DNA of 64,000 bases from positions 62,001 through 126,000 of the forward strand of contig JBCBDX010000003.1 of NCBI GenBank assembly GCA_038529265.1. Reading direction: 5' to 3'. The notes under the pieces were generated by a model that was given only the letters and a program-made list of their open reading frames with translations, was not told the DNA's origin and made no database searches. Made by a program: the position numbers and the translations under genes. Of the stretch, positions 54,311-63,098 are shown piece after piece. The stretch is from JBCBDX01 sp038529265. Lineage in GTDB: Bacteria; Pseudomonadota; Alphaproteobacteria; Rhizobiales; Rhizobiaceae. Each line of letters starts with the position of its first letter. The first letter of the stretch is position 1.

Positions 54311-55306
54311 ATGAATGCAAAACTCATGCGTGCCATAGAAATCGAGAAGCCGGGCGGACCCGAAGTGCTGCGCATAGTGGAGACCCCGGTCCCGGAACCC
54401 GCATCACATGAGATATTGATCAAAGTTGCATTTGCTGGCGTCAACCGCCCGGATGTTTTGCAGCGGGAGGGTGCCTATCCCGCTCCCAAGGATGCATCAC
54501 CGCTGCCGGGTCTGGAGGTATCGGGCGCAGTCTCAGGGGTTGGCGCTGCGGTAAAGCAGTGGACGGTCGGCGACCAGGTTTGTGCCTTGGTGCCTGGCGG
54601 TGGATATGCTGAATTTTGCAAAGTACGCGCTGACCATGTGCTGCCGCTGCAAAGTGGGTTTTCATTGCGCGATGCCGCTTGCTTGCCTGAAACGATCCTC
54701 ACCGTTTGGCACAATGTCTTTCAGCGAGGTGCGCTGTCTGGTGGTCAGTGGTTCCTCGTGCATGGCGGTTCGTCGGGAATTGGGACTACCGCCATTCAGC
54801 TTGCCAAGTCGTTCGGCGCGCGTGTGATAACCACCGCTGGTACTGATGAAAAGTGTAAAGCATGCCGCCAACTGGGCGCCGATGCTGCGATTAACTATCG
54901 TCAGCAGGACTTTGTTGAAGCCGTCAAAGATATCACAGGCGGCCATGGCGCCGATGTCATTCTTGATATGGTCGCTGGCGACTATGTCTCCCGCAACTAC
55001 AGGGCCGCGGCGATGGATGGAACGATTGTGCAAATTGCGTTTCTAAGCGGTAGCAAGGTAGCGGCAAACTTTGTGCCGCTGATGACCAAGCGGCTGACGC
55101 ACACTGGTTCGACATTACGCGCGCGCAGCGATGCCTTCAAGGCCAGCCTCGTTCGTGACGTAGAAAAGCATGTGTGGCCGTTGATCGAAAGTGGAAGCTT
55201 TAATGTAGTGAACGACAGTGTTTTCCCATTGGCGCAAGCCGCTGATGCGCATCGGCGCATGGAGTCTGGGGAACATATTGGTAAGATTGTTCTAGAGGTT
55301 GCCTAG
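54311..55306 (+). CDS. NAD(P)H-quinone oxidoreductase family (PIG3-like, zinc-free MDR)
   Basis: Medium-chain dehydrogenase/reductase of 331 residues without zinc ligands. Motifs are IKVAFAGVNRPDVLQREGAYP, PGLEVSGAVSGVG, LPETILTVWHNVF, the cofactor loop VHGGSSGIGTTAIQLAKSFGA, and ILDMVAGDY. It reduces quinones or other carbonyl-like electron acceptors with NADPH. ATG 54311 (MNAKLMRAIEIEKPG) is chosen over earlier codons that overlap the DUF1192 start. Confidence 0.88.
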   Translation: MNAKLMRAIEIEKPGGPEVLRIVETPVPEPASHEILIKVAFAGVNRPDVLQREGAYPAPKDASPLPGLEVSGAVSGVGAAVKQWTVGDQVCALVPGGGYAEFCKVRADHVLPLQSGFSLRDAACLPETILTVWHNVFQRGALSGGQWFLVHGGSSGIGTTAIQLAKSFGARVITTAGTDEKCKACRQLGADAAINYRQQDFVEAVKDITGGHGADVILDMVAGDYVSRNYRAAAMDGTIVQIAFLSGSKVAANFVPLMTKRLTHTGSTLRARSDAFKASLVRDVEKHVWPLIESGSFNVVNDSVFPLAQAADAHRRMESGEHIGKIVLEVA

Positions 55307-55854
55307 GCGTTCAGAGCAGCGAAGAACGAGGACTTTCCAGCACGCTGCCGCCAAGCAGCAAGAAGCAACTTTATTGACTGATCAGTACGCGCTGTGCCGT
55401 CGACAACGCAATCGTACTCAAGGCCTTCGTGGATAGTCTCGAAGTCTCGTTGAGCGCTGCCTTTGGGCCGGTCTCCACGAATGTTCTCCCGCTCCTGCAA
55501 CACGTCGAGCGGGCAATCTACTTTGACAAAAAAGAAGTCGAACGGCTCAAACAGAGTGGCAAGGGACGTCCTCCAGTCCTGTTGTTCAATGATGTGCTCG
55601 ATGATAAGGTTGTTGCCCGCACGTGCATAGGCGGCAAGTGAACGATGGTACCCTTCGAAAAATGCCGCGCGGTGTATTTTCCAATCAAACTCACCGGAGT
55701 TGAATCGTTCAGAAGGCAGCACGCCGCTATCACGTAACTTGTCGATGGATATGTGCCAGAACGGTTCTGGCATGGCACCTTGAAGCGATGCAGCGATCGT
55801 GGACTTTCCGCTGGAGGAAGCGCCGTGTAGAAAAACGATTTTGCCGAGCGACAT
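55303..55854 (-). CDS. Chloramphenicol-phosphotransferase-like P-loop kinase
   Basis: Protein of 183 residues. KIVFLHGASSSGKSTIAASLQ is the P-loop, HISIDKLRD the next motif, then IIEHIIEQ and VKVDCPLDVLQERENIRGDRPKGSAQRDFE, as in the CPT family (Streptomyces venezuelae enzyme that phosphorylates chloramphenicol). Natural substrate here unknown; annotation as resistance is not supported by sequence alone. Its stop overlaps the quinone oxidoreductase end by four bases. Confidence 0.78.
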   Translation of the reverse strand: MSLGKIVFLHGASSSGKSTIAASLQGAMPEPFWHISIDKLRDSGVLPSERFNSGEFDWKIHRAAFFEGYHRSLAAYARAGNNLIIEHIIEQQDWRTSLATLFEPFDFFFVKVDCPLDVLQERENIRGDRPKGSAQRDFETIHEGLEYDCVVDGTARTDQSIKLLLAAWRQRAGKSSFFAALNA

Positions 55855-55865
55855 GGTTTTTGTCT

Positions 55866-55900
55866 AAAGGAAAAGCCCTCCGCACCGAAGTGCGAAGAGA
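55866..55900 (-). terminator. Terminator behind the phytase-like gene
   Basis: On the minus strand a short stem CTTCGCAC / GTGCGGAG with a TTCG tetraloop is followed by GGCTTTTCCTTT. It ends the 55923-58124 gene before the CPT gene. Confidence 0.55.
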
Positions 55901-55922
55901 CCTTGTTTAAGTATTTTCTGCT

Positions 55923-58124
55923 TTATTGCGTGAACTGCGCCAATTTGCCGAGGCGCAGGAACTGCGTCTCACCATTTGAATCATCCACACCATCATTGTC
56001 GGTTACCGCAAAGAAGTTGCCATCTGCATCGACGGCCAAACCCTCGACCTTATCGACTACATAACCGCCAAATGACGTCATGGTCGGGTTCAAATCGAGG
56101 ACTTCTTCTTTTGCGACTGTTGGCGGTGTTTCGCCGAGTGCAACGGGGTTAAGTTCGGAGATGGCCACACGGAAGATCTTCTTCAGCTTTGCCGCTTCGC
56201 CGATCTGATTGTCGCGTTCAACAATGTAAACATAGTCGCCATAGGCCACGATTTCAGAAAGGCCTACCCAGCCTGCGCCTTTTGGCTCAAGTGGATAGTG
56301 TACCTGACCCCACTCACCAGATGTGGTGTTGTACGAGACTAGTTTGACCTTGCCTGCCGGATCATCTTTCCATTCACGTTGGATCGCAATCCAAAGCGTG
56401 TCGCCGATGCGTGTTACGCCTTCGGATGCAAACCGCTCTTGCACCAGGAGCAGCTCACTTGGGAAGGCGACCTGGCGTTGAACTTCACCGTCTGCATTCA
56501 CTTGCAAAAGGCGATGGGCGATGCCACGGTCGGAACGGCCCTCATTGGCAATCCAGAAACCACCTTCGCCATCGTTGGTAATGCCTTCCTGGTCGGTCAA
56601 AGCGACGGCCTCGCCGTTCAAGGTGACGCGCGTTGCTTTGGTGATCTTCGCTGGCGTTTGGTTTGCATCGATTGTGAAGATGGTAGGCTGCGCGGCATAG
56701 AAGGAGTCGTTGACCGCATACATGATCCCCGCTTCGGCCGGATCAGCGACAAGGCCAGATAGTGCGCCCCATCCGATGGGTCGTTCGCCTTCCATGGTGC
56801 TGACCAACTGCGGATATTCAGCCGGGCCTTCACCAAGCTGATAGAGCGTTACGTGAGAACGGACGCCGCCATCTTCGATCAAATCCACTTCATTGGCGAC
56901 GGCGAAGAGGCCCCGCTCAGGAATGGCAACCGCTCCTTCCGGGCCAAGCGCCGTTGGCAGCAATTGAACGAATTCAGGGTCTGCGCCTTCCATATCCTTG
57001 TAGACGCCAACAACAGAGCCGCGCTCGGACAACAAGAAGATATAGGTGTCATCTCCAAACGTCGCTGCTTCCATGCCCTCGGGTTCGGCACCCTTGTTGC
57101 CGGAACGACGCTCTGGGTAGTGGCCGGCCATGGCGACCTGGTATTCAAAGGCCAAGCCGCTTTCGTAGAGTACATCGCCTTCTTTGGAGAAGATGGTGAA
57201 GCCGCGCGAACCACCTTCATAGTCGCCTTCATTGGCAGTCACGATCCGATCATTGCCGAGCCACTTAACGGCATCTGGCTCACGGACAACGCCTTCAAGT
57301 GTGGCATCAAACGTCAAAGCGCGTTCCTCTTCGACGTCAACATTCATCAGATCAACTGCGCCAGCGCTGAAATGGGATACAACCTCCCCCGTTTCGCCAT
57401 TGATGACAGCAATATGGTTGTTCTCCTGCATGGAGACCGCAATCTCATTGGCTTCGTTGAAGACGACGAACTCAGGTTCCGGATCGCTACCTGCAACATC
57501 AGCCAAGCCGGTTACATCCGCATTGATGCGGGACGAGCAGTCAATGGCCCCTGACGAAAGGCGATAGATTGAGACACCACCGGCTGGCATTTGTGGAATC
57601 ACGCCATCGTTCAGATCTTCATCGCGCTCGTTTTCAATGGCGACGGCGACCAGCGTGCCATCAGGTGAAATGGCGATTGAATCAGGCTGGCCGCCAAGGT
57701 CGCATGCTTGTTCGACTTCACCGTTTGCAAGATTGATGGATTTCAGCATGCCCGATGGCGCGACGTAGCTTTCTGAGGTGTTGACAGCGACCAATGCGCG
57801 TCCACCCTGCACGGCGACTGATGTTGGCTCACCGTCGGTTGAAATAAAGCCCGCGGCTTTCGGGTTGGCAGGGTCGGCTATATCGATGATGCCGATACCG
57901 CCCAACGGGCTATCGGAATAAACCAACTTCATGCCGTCTTCGGTTGCAGCGATGATCTCGGATGCACTTTCCGATGTCGGATCCATGTCCGCAGGGATAT
58001 TCGCGTACACCGGAAATGATGCAATCCGTTTGAAAACGTCGCTGCCATGACCGCCGGCAAAGCTTGTTGTTGCTGACGCTGCAATCGCAGTTGTGGCAAC
58101 AGTTGCGTAGAAAAAAGATTTCAT
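55923..58124 (-). CDS. Exported esterase/phytase-like beta-propeller protein
   Basis: Secreted protein of 733 residues with a signal peptide ending near residue 23 (SFA). The first half is beta-propeller (GIGIIDIADPANPKAAGF, PDSIAISPDGTLVAVAIENERDEDLNDG); the second half carries the 'esterase-like activity of phytase' pattern (GWGALSGLVADP, DQEGITNDGEGGFWIANEG, FASEGVTRIGDTLWIAIQRE, KVEGLAVDADGNFFAVTDND). Probable role is phosphate scavenging from organic phosphates. A Pho-box candidate lies in front. Confidence 0.82.
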   Translation of the reverse strand: MKSFFYATVATTAIAASATTSFAGGHGSDVFKRIASFPVYANIPADMDPTSESASEIIAATEDGMKLVYSDSPLGGIGIIDIADPANPKAAGFISTDGEPTSVAVQGGRALVAVNTSESYVAPSGMLKSINLANGEVEQACDLGGQPDSIAISPDGTLVAVAIENERDEDLNDGVIPQMPAGGVSIYRLSSGAIDCSSRINADVTGLADVAGSDPEPEFVVFNEANEIAVSMQENNHIAVINGETGEVVSHFSAGAVDLMNVDVEEERALTFDATLEGVVREPDAVKWLGNDRIVTANEGDYEGGSRGFTIFSKEGDVLYESGLAFEYQVAMAGHYPERRSGNKGAEPEGMEAATFGDDTYIFLLSERGSVVGVYKDMEGADPEFVQLLPTALGPEGAVAIPERGLFAVANEVDLIEDGGVRSHVTLYQLGEGPAEYPQLVSTMEGERPIGWGALSGLVADPAEAGIMYAVNDSFYAAQPTIFTIDANQTPAKITKATRVTLNGEAVALTDQEGITNDGEGGFWIANEGRSDRGIAHRLLQVNADGEVQRQVAFPSELLLVQERFASEGVTRIGDTLWIAIQREWKDDPAGKVKLVSYNTTSGEWGQVHYPLEPKGAGWVGLSEIVAYGDYVYIVERDNQIGEAAKLKKIFRVAISELNPVALGETPPTVAKEEVLDLNPTMTSFGGYVVDKVEGLAVDADGNFFAVTDNDGVDDSNGETQFLRLGKLAQFTQ

Positions 58125-58168
58125 GGGTAAAGTCTCCCTTTCAGCCCGCCGCCTTTTTTCGCTGCTGC

Positions 58169-58208
58169 ATGTCAGCCGCGTGACGGTTTTTTAAAAGGCG
58201 TGTGACAG
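58169..58208 (-). promoter_or_regulatory. Candidate Pho box (PhoB operator) of the phytase-like gene
   Basis: Four 7-base units at exact 11-base spacing on the minus strand: CTGTCAC (58208-58202), CTTTTAA (58197-58191, degenerate), CCGTCAC (58186-58180) and CTGACAT (58175-58169). The consensus PhoB unit is CTGTCAT with an 11-base period and an AT-rich middle. It lies 45-85 bases before the start. Confidence 0.6.
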
Positions 58209-58343
58209 TCCACATGCATATCGCCATTGCGCTTGATCGCGTTGATCGCTATATGACGGCTATTCCCGGAGATAAGTGGTTACAGCCACGCCCGCGACAC
58301 CGGCGCGGACGAACAGGATAACTTTGCGCGGAGGAAATGCGCC

Positions 58344-59096
58344 ATGACTCAATTGCTTATGCCAAAAGCGACCGCCGTATGGCTCGTTGATAATACAGCA
58401 TTGACGTTTGATCAGATTGCCAAGTTCTGTGGACTGCATGCGCTCGAAGTGAAGGCGATTGCTGACGGCGAATCAGCGCAAGGCATCAAAGGCCTCGACC
58501 CGATCAATACTGGGCAGTTGACGCGAGAAGAAATTGCGAAAGCCGAAGCTGACTCCTCCGTTCAACTGACCATGTTGGAGCCGAAGGTTCGCGTACCGCA
58601 GCTGAAGAAAAAGGGTCCACGCTACACACCCGTCTCCAAGCGCCAGGATCGTCCAAACGCTATTTTATGGCTGGTGCGTAGTCATCCAGAGTTGAAAGAC
58701 GCACAGATTTCGCGGCTTGTTGGCACCACCAAGAACACGATTACGCAAATTCGCGACCGGACACATTGGAACTCAGCTAATCTGCAGCCGATTGACCCGG
58801 TTGCGCTGGGGCTGTGCACGCAGATTGATCTGGACTTTGAAGTTCAAAAAGCTGCCAAATCCATGCCGCGCCCAGTCGAAAGCGAGGTTGGCGACCAACT
58901 GCTACCAGCGTCTCAAACCGAAGACTTGCCGGTCGGCAACGAAGTGGGCGAAGCTACGCTTGAACAGGAAGCGGAGGCCGCTTTTGCAAACTTTGACAAC
59001 ACACCATCCGAGCCAGCAGCGGACGCTGAGCCAGATATTGATCCGGATAGCGTCTTTGCAAAGTTGAAGTCACTGAAAAGCGACGGTGAAAGCTGA
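58344..59096 (+). CDS. trcR: TrcR family cell-cycle regulator (DUF1013)
   Basis: Protein of 250 residues. LLMPKATAVWLVDNTALTFDQIAKFCGLHALEV and RPNAILWLVRSHPELKDAQISRLVGTTKNTI are conserved DUF1013 segments with an HTH-like region; the tail (170-250) is acidic and disordered. In Caulobacter TrcR is an RNA-polymerase-associated protein linked with cell-cycle transcription. GAGGAAA precedes the ATG. It is divergent from the phytase-like gene. Confidence 0.85.
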   Translation: MTQLLMPKATAVWLVDNTALTFDQIAKFCGLHALEVKAIADGESAQGIKGLDPINTGQLTREEIAKAEADSSVQLTMLEPKVRVPQLKKKGPRYTPVSKRQDRPNAILWLVRSHPELKDAQISRLVGTTKNTITQIRDRTHWNSANLQPIDPVALGLCTQIDLDFEVQKAAKSMPRPVESEVGDQLLPASQTEDLPVGNEVGEATLEQEAEAAFANFDNTPSEPAADAEPDIDPDSVFAKLKSLKSDGES

Positions 59097-59116
59097 TCGC
59101 TTTGGCAGATTTGCGA

Positions 59117-59839
59117 TCAAAACCCTTGGCCTGCGAAATCAAAGTCCGGGGGTACTTCGCACCGAGCGATCATCTGGTCCTGCAAGTCTTTTAATGTTTG
59201 CCCTTTCTGAAGGCGAAAGCTCTCTTCCGTGACTGTAAGATGCGCCATACGGTCGACACGAAACATGCGAAAGTCTTCGCGCATTCGGCACCAACCCACC
59301 GCCGTCCAACTGTTGGTCCAAAACCAAAGACCCAAAGGCTGGATGTCCCGCTCGGTCTTTTGCCCGTTGGCATCTTCATAGGCAAAGCGGATAACCCGTC
59401 GCTCTTCGGTTGCTTCTTCGATTGTATCGAGTGCACGGCGAACATGTTCGGGTATGTAGCGAAATGGAGCGCGCACTGAGACTTTGCCAAGCCGCGCGCG
59501 TTCGGCTTCCGGTAATACGGCCTCAATTTTAAAAAGTGCCTCCTCGGCGGCTTTTGCCATTTCGATGCCGCCGACCGATTTTAGCATGCGCGTGCCTGCA
59601 ACGATGGCGACAATCTCGTCGCGGTTAAACATGAGCGGTGGTAGGTCAAAACCTTCGCGCATGATGTAACCGACGCCTGCCTCGCCATCAATGGGTACCC
59701 CCGTTGATTGGAGGTCTGCAATGTCGCGGTAGATAGTGCGTTCTGAAACTTCAAGCCGCTCAGCCAATAGCTGAGCGGTGACAAGGCGGCCGCCCCTTAG
59801 AAATTGAACGATTTGAAAGAGGCGATCCGCACGACGCAT
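59117..59839 (-). CDS. YafY-type HTH/WYL transcriptional regulator
   Basis: Regulator of 240 residues: HTH_11 domain (RADRLFQIVQFLRGGRLVTAQLLAERLEVSERTIYRDIADLQ) and a WYL domain (RRVIRFAYEDANGQKTERDIQPLGLWFWTNSWTAVGWC). The canonical W-Y-L motif reads W-T-A-V-G-W-C here. It follows the VOC gene by three bases and likely regulates it. Confidence 0.88.
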   Translation of the reverse strand: MRRADRLFQIVQFLRGGRLVTAQLLAERLEVSERTIYRDIADLQSTGVPIDGEAGVGYIMREGFDLPPLMFNRDEIVAIVAGTRMLKSVGGIEMAKAAEEALFKIEAVLPEAERARLGKVSVRAPFRYIPEHVRRALDTIEEATEERRVIRFAYEDANGQKTERDIQPLGLWFWTNSWTAVGWCRMREDFRMFRVDRMAHLTVTEESFRLQKGQTLKDLQDQMIARCEVPPDFDFAGQGF

Positions 59840-59842
59840 GGC

Positions 59843-60250
59843 TTACTGCTTCCAGTTGAAGAAGCCGACCGAATTGCCATCGGGGTCCGTTGTATAAACG
59901 AAGCGTCCCGATGGAATTTCGATGATGGGTGAAATGACCTTGCCACCGGCAGGCTCGACACGTGCCATCACTTCCTCGAGCGGATCGATCGCCAGCATAT
60001 GAACGGTATTTCCTTGGCCAGTCTTTGCGGGATCTCCCGGATACAAGTGGCCGGAAGCGCCAGGAAGTTCTGGATCGTTAAACCAAACCATTTCGTTGGG
60101 CGAACTTGGATCAGTTGTGTGGATCATTGTCGTGTTCAAAACGGCTTCATAGTAGGTCTTTGCCTGGCTGAGATCCGAAACAGGTATTTCAAACCAGACG
60201 GAAAGTCCGTTGACGTTTGGCGGCATCGTGTGAGTTGCTTGGTCAGTCAT
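59843..60250 (-). CDS. VOC family (glyoxalase/dioxygenase-like) protein
   Basis: Single VOC domain protein of 135 residues. GLSVWFEIPVSDLSQAKTYYEAVLN, ASGHLYPGD and PSGRFVYTTDPDGNSVGFFNW are typical. Metal-dependent fold with unknown substrate. ATG 60250 has AAGGAA upstream. It is translated ahead of the WYL regulator and probably shares its promoter. Confidence 0.86.
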   Translation of the reverse strand: MTDQATHTMPPNVNGLSVWFEIPVSDLSQAKTYYEAVLNTTMIHTTDPSSPNEMVWFNDPELPGASGHLYPGDPAKTGQGNTVHMLAIDPLEEVMARVEPAGGKVISPIIEIPSGRFVYTTDPDGNSVGFFNWKQ

Positions 60251-60296
60251 GCTGGGTTCCTTTCTGCCCGATCTATGATGCCTGACCATCGCACAC

Positions 60297-60324
60297 CCCT
60301 CCTGACAACATAGTGTCAGGAGGG
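60297..60324 (-). promoter_or_regulatory. Candidate operator of the VOC-WYL operon
   Basis: An 11-bp perfect inverted repeat CCCTCCTGACA-acatag-TGTCAGGAGGG, 47-74 bases before the VOC ATG and two bases from the SDR stop. It has no T tract, so it is not a typical terminator. WYL-family regulators often bind CTGACA/TGTCAG palindromes. Confidence 0.55.
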
Positions 60325-60325
60325 A

Positions 60326-61120
60326 TCATGCATTGTCCTCTGGAACGTCAACGACATAGTTCATCGCTAGCCGCCCACCATCCACGTAGATAACTTCGCC
60401 GTTCATATAACTTGACTCATTGGAGGCGAGGAACGCTACGGCTGAAGCGATCTCTGCCGGATCCCCGATGCGTAGCATTGGAGTGCGTGACAGAATGCGG
60501 GTGCGCGCGGCGGGGTCATTATTCACTGCCTGCAGCATGGGCGTCATGATAGAGCCCGGGCCGACTGCGTTCACGCGGATGCCATGAGATGCCAGTGATA
60601 AGGCCATGACTTTCGTCAATTGGTTCATTCCGCCTTTGGAAACGCAGTAGGGCACCTGATTGGCGATTGCGACTTCTGCGTTAATGGAGCTGATGTTGAC
60701 GATGGCGCCCGCAGGTCCACCATCCTTGACTTTTTCTACCATATATTGGGCTACAGCTTGGCCGGTTAGAAATGCACCTTTGATATTCACGCGCATGACA
60801 CGGTCAAAGTCAGCTTCGGTTACTTCCAGAAAGTTGGCGCCGTGCACGACGCCGGCATTGTTGACCAAAACATCAATGTCACCGAACTGTTCACGAACAG
60901 ACGCGACGAGATTGTGAACGTCCAATCGGTTGCCAACATCGGTGGCAATGAAGCGGACGTCGCCAAGATCACTGAGTTCGTCAACGGCTTGGTCGCCGCC
61001 TTTCTTATCAATGTCTGCAATCGCTATCTTCATGCCATCACTCAGAAGCCGTTTTGCGATTGCATAGCCGATGCCTTGCGCCGCGCCGGTCACGATCCCG
61101 ATTTTGCCGTCTAAAGCCAT
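60326..61120 (-). CDS. Short-chain dehydrogenase/reductase
   Basis: Classical SDR of 264 residues. TGAAQGIG (11-18) binds NAD(P), NNAG at about 88, and the catalytic Ser-Tyr-Lys are in IVNISSINAEVAIANQVPYCVSKGG. ADIDKKGG after strand 2 (Asp) suggests NAD preference. Substrate unknown, sugar-alcohol or glucose-dehydrogenase-like. It starts divergent from the GT2 gene. Confidence 0.88.
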   Translation of the reverse strand: MALDGKIGIVTGAAQGIGYAIAKRLLSDGMKIAIADIDKKGGDQAVDELSDLGDVRFIATDVGNRLDVHNLVASVREQFGDIDVLVNNAGVVHGANFLEVTEADFDRVMRVNIKGAFLTGQAVAQYMVEKVKDGGPAGAIVNISSINAEVAIANQVPYCVSKGGMNQLTKVMALSLASHGIRVNAVGPGSIMTPMLQAVNNDPAARTRILSRTPMLRIGDPAEIASAVAFLASNESSYMNGEVIYVDGGRLAMNYVVDVPEDNA

Positions 61121-61227
61121 CGCGGTTCCTTTTCATTTTTGTTCTTGTCGTTATGCTTCCCATTAAACGCGCTTACACGGCAACATAAAACCGTTCGTTC
61201 TGCGCACAGAGGGCGATCGACTATCCA

Positions 61228-62127
61228 ATGAGCACTATCCGTCCAAGAATAAGCGTTATCATTCCGGTCTTTGAGCAGTGGGATCTATTGGAAGCATGTC
61301 TGGCTGCACTGCAAGAGCAGGACTTTCCGGCCGACCAGTTTGAAGTCATCGTCGTCAACAACGAAGCGCGCGCGGACATTGAGTTGGCTGTCCATGAGCC
61401 ACTGAACTTACGCCTGGTTCATGAGACTGTGCCCGGTTCTTATGCTGCACGAAATTGCGGCATTGAGCATGCACTTGGTGATGTTTTGGCATTTACCGAT
61501 GCCGACTGTATCCCGGCACCGGGGTGGTTGAAGGCGATCACTGGAACCTTGGCAGATGAAACTATCGCGCGGGTAGGTGGCCCCGTTGTTGATCGTTTGC
61601 CAGCGGATGTTGATCCCATCATCGCTGAATACCAGCACGTCCTGAGTTACAACACCGAGGCCTGGTCGCAACATGGGTGGGCGATCACCGGTAACATGGC
61701 AGCAAAGCGCTCGGTGTTTGATGACATCGGCATGTTTGATGGATCAATGAAATCCGGTGGCGACCGGTTTTGGGGGATGCGGGCGCAAGAGGCCGGATAC
61801 GCGATTGCTTACAGTAAGGGTATGGAAATCAAGCACACTGCCCGCGTGGACACAGAAGAAATATTGACGCGAATTCGGCGCATCGTTCACGGCGATTTTG
61901 ATGTGCTTGAACGCAATAATGACAAGGCGGGCATGGAAAAGTCATTGCGCAGGTTAAAGGGAAGGGCCTGGCGACCGCCACTCAAGTTTCTGTCGAGCAA
62001 GCATCTTTCAACACCGCTGGGCGTCTGGGACCGTGTTCGGTACATCGGATTCAGATGGCGTATCCGAAGGGAAATGCTCAGTGCGGCCCAGAACTTTTTT
62101 GCTGGTGGTCAGGCAGAGCGGCGCTAG
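61228..62127 (+). CDS. Glycosyltransferase family 2
   Basis: GT-A fold transferase of 299 residues. ISVIIPVFEQWDLLEACLAALQEQ is the nucleotide-sugar region and AFTDADCIPAPGWL the DxD metal motif (DADC). No transmembrane segments. The C-terminal half is basic. Stop overlaps that of the convergent lcdH by four bases. Acceptor unknown; possibly surface polysaccharide. Confidence 0.88.
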   Translation: MSTIRPRISVIIPVFEQWDLLEACLAALQEQDFPADQFEVIVVNNEARADIELAVHEPLNLRLVHETVPGSYAARNCGIEHALGDVLAFTDADCIPAPGWLKAITGTLADETIARVGGPVVDRLPADVDPIIAEYQHVLSYNTEAWSQHGWAITGNMAAKRSVFDDIGMFDGSMKSGGDRFWGMRAQEAGYAIAYSKGMEIKHTARVDTEEILTRIRRIVHGDFDVLERNNDKAGMEKSLRRLKGRAWRPPLKFLSSKHLSTPLGVWDRVRYIGFRWRIRREMLSAAQNFFAGGQAERR

Positions 62128-63098
62128 TCTGGTTGTTCCTTTTTACGCTGGTTGAGCAGCATACCCGCGCCATGGTTTTCGGCTGCCAATGCTTTTTGGA
62201 TCGCAATGAGGTTCCTGTCGCGGGTTGCTTCCAGTTCGGAAATTGAGTGTTGGCCAGACTGGGCTTCTGACTGGCTCGCGATTTTTTCGACGAGCGTGTC
62301 ATTCAGATCCGGTACATCCATTAGCTTGGTCCAGGGCCATTTTAGTGCTGGTCCGAACTGTTCCAAAAAATGTGCCATTCCAGCGTCTCCTCCAGCGATA
62401 CGATAGGTTTCAAAAAGTCCCATCTGCGCCCACCGCAAACCAAAACCATAGCGGATGGCATCATCGATTTCTTCAGTTGTGGCCACATCATCATGAACAA
62501 GCCACAGCGCCTCGCGCCAGACCGCTTCCAACAGCCGGTCTGCGATATGCGCGTCGATTTCTTTGCGGACGTGGAGTGGTTTCATGCCAAGCCTTTTCAA
62601 AGTTGGCTTGGCCCGCGCGATTGTCCGCGCGTTGCCGACGAGTTCAACCAGTGGGATCAAATAGACGGGATTGAACGGATGGGCGACAATAATCCTTTCG
62701 GGCGCTATTGCATTTTGGTTGAGCTGGCTTGGTCTAAACCCTGATGTCGATGATGCAATGATAGTGCTTGTGTTGCTTGCAGCGGCCTCAATATCCGCAA
62801 TACAATGATGTTTGATATCGAGCCGTTCCGGTGTGCTCTCTTGTATCCAATCCGCGTCTGCGACTGCATCGCTAAGCGTTGAAGAAACGGATAGCTTGCC
62901 CTCAACCGGCACATCGGCGTCATAGAGTTCCCAAATTGCTTCTCGTGCGCGTTCGATCACTTGATGAACACGTCTAAGAGCGCTGGGTGAGGGATCAAAA
63001 AGTGCCACATCCCAACCATGCAAAAGGAAGCGTGCAGCCCAGCCGCCACCAATCACGCCGCCGCCGATAATGGCCGCTTTTTTTCTATGGTCTGTCAC
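62124..63098 (-). CDS. lcdH: L-carnitine dehydrogenase (3-hydroxyacyl-CoA dehydrogenase family)
   Basis: NAD-dependent dehydrogenase of 324 residues oxidising L-carnitine to 3-dehydrocarnitine. AAIIGGGVIGGGWAARFLLHGWDVALFD binds NAD, and IASSTSGFRPSQLN with VAHPFNPVYLIPLVELVG is characteristic of this group. Starts at GTG 63098, overlapping the BKACE stop (GTGA), so both are co-translated. It lacks the C-terminal thioesterase fusion seen in some longer homologues. Confidence 0.85.
   Translation of the reverse strand: MTDHRKKAAIIGGGVIGGGWAARFLLHGWDVALFDPSPSALRRVHQVIERAREAIWELYDADVPVEGKLSVSSTLSDAVADADWIQESTPERLDIKHHCIADIEAAASNTSTIIASSTSGFRPSQLNQNAIAPERIIVAHPFNPVYLIPLVELVGNARTIARAKPTLKRLGMKPLHVRKEIDAHIADRLLEAVWREALWLVHDDVATTEEIDDAIRYGFGLRWAQMGLFETYRIAGGDAGMAHFLEQFGPALKWPWTKLMDVPDLNDTLVEKIASQSEAQSGQHSISELEATRDRNLIAIQKALAAENHGAGMLLNQRKKEQPD

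Noticed and set aside
55303..55854. Chloramphenicol resistance gene
   Set aside because: Only family-level similarity to CPT; the natural substrate in most bacteria is unknown.
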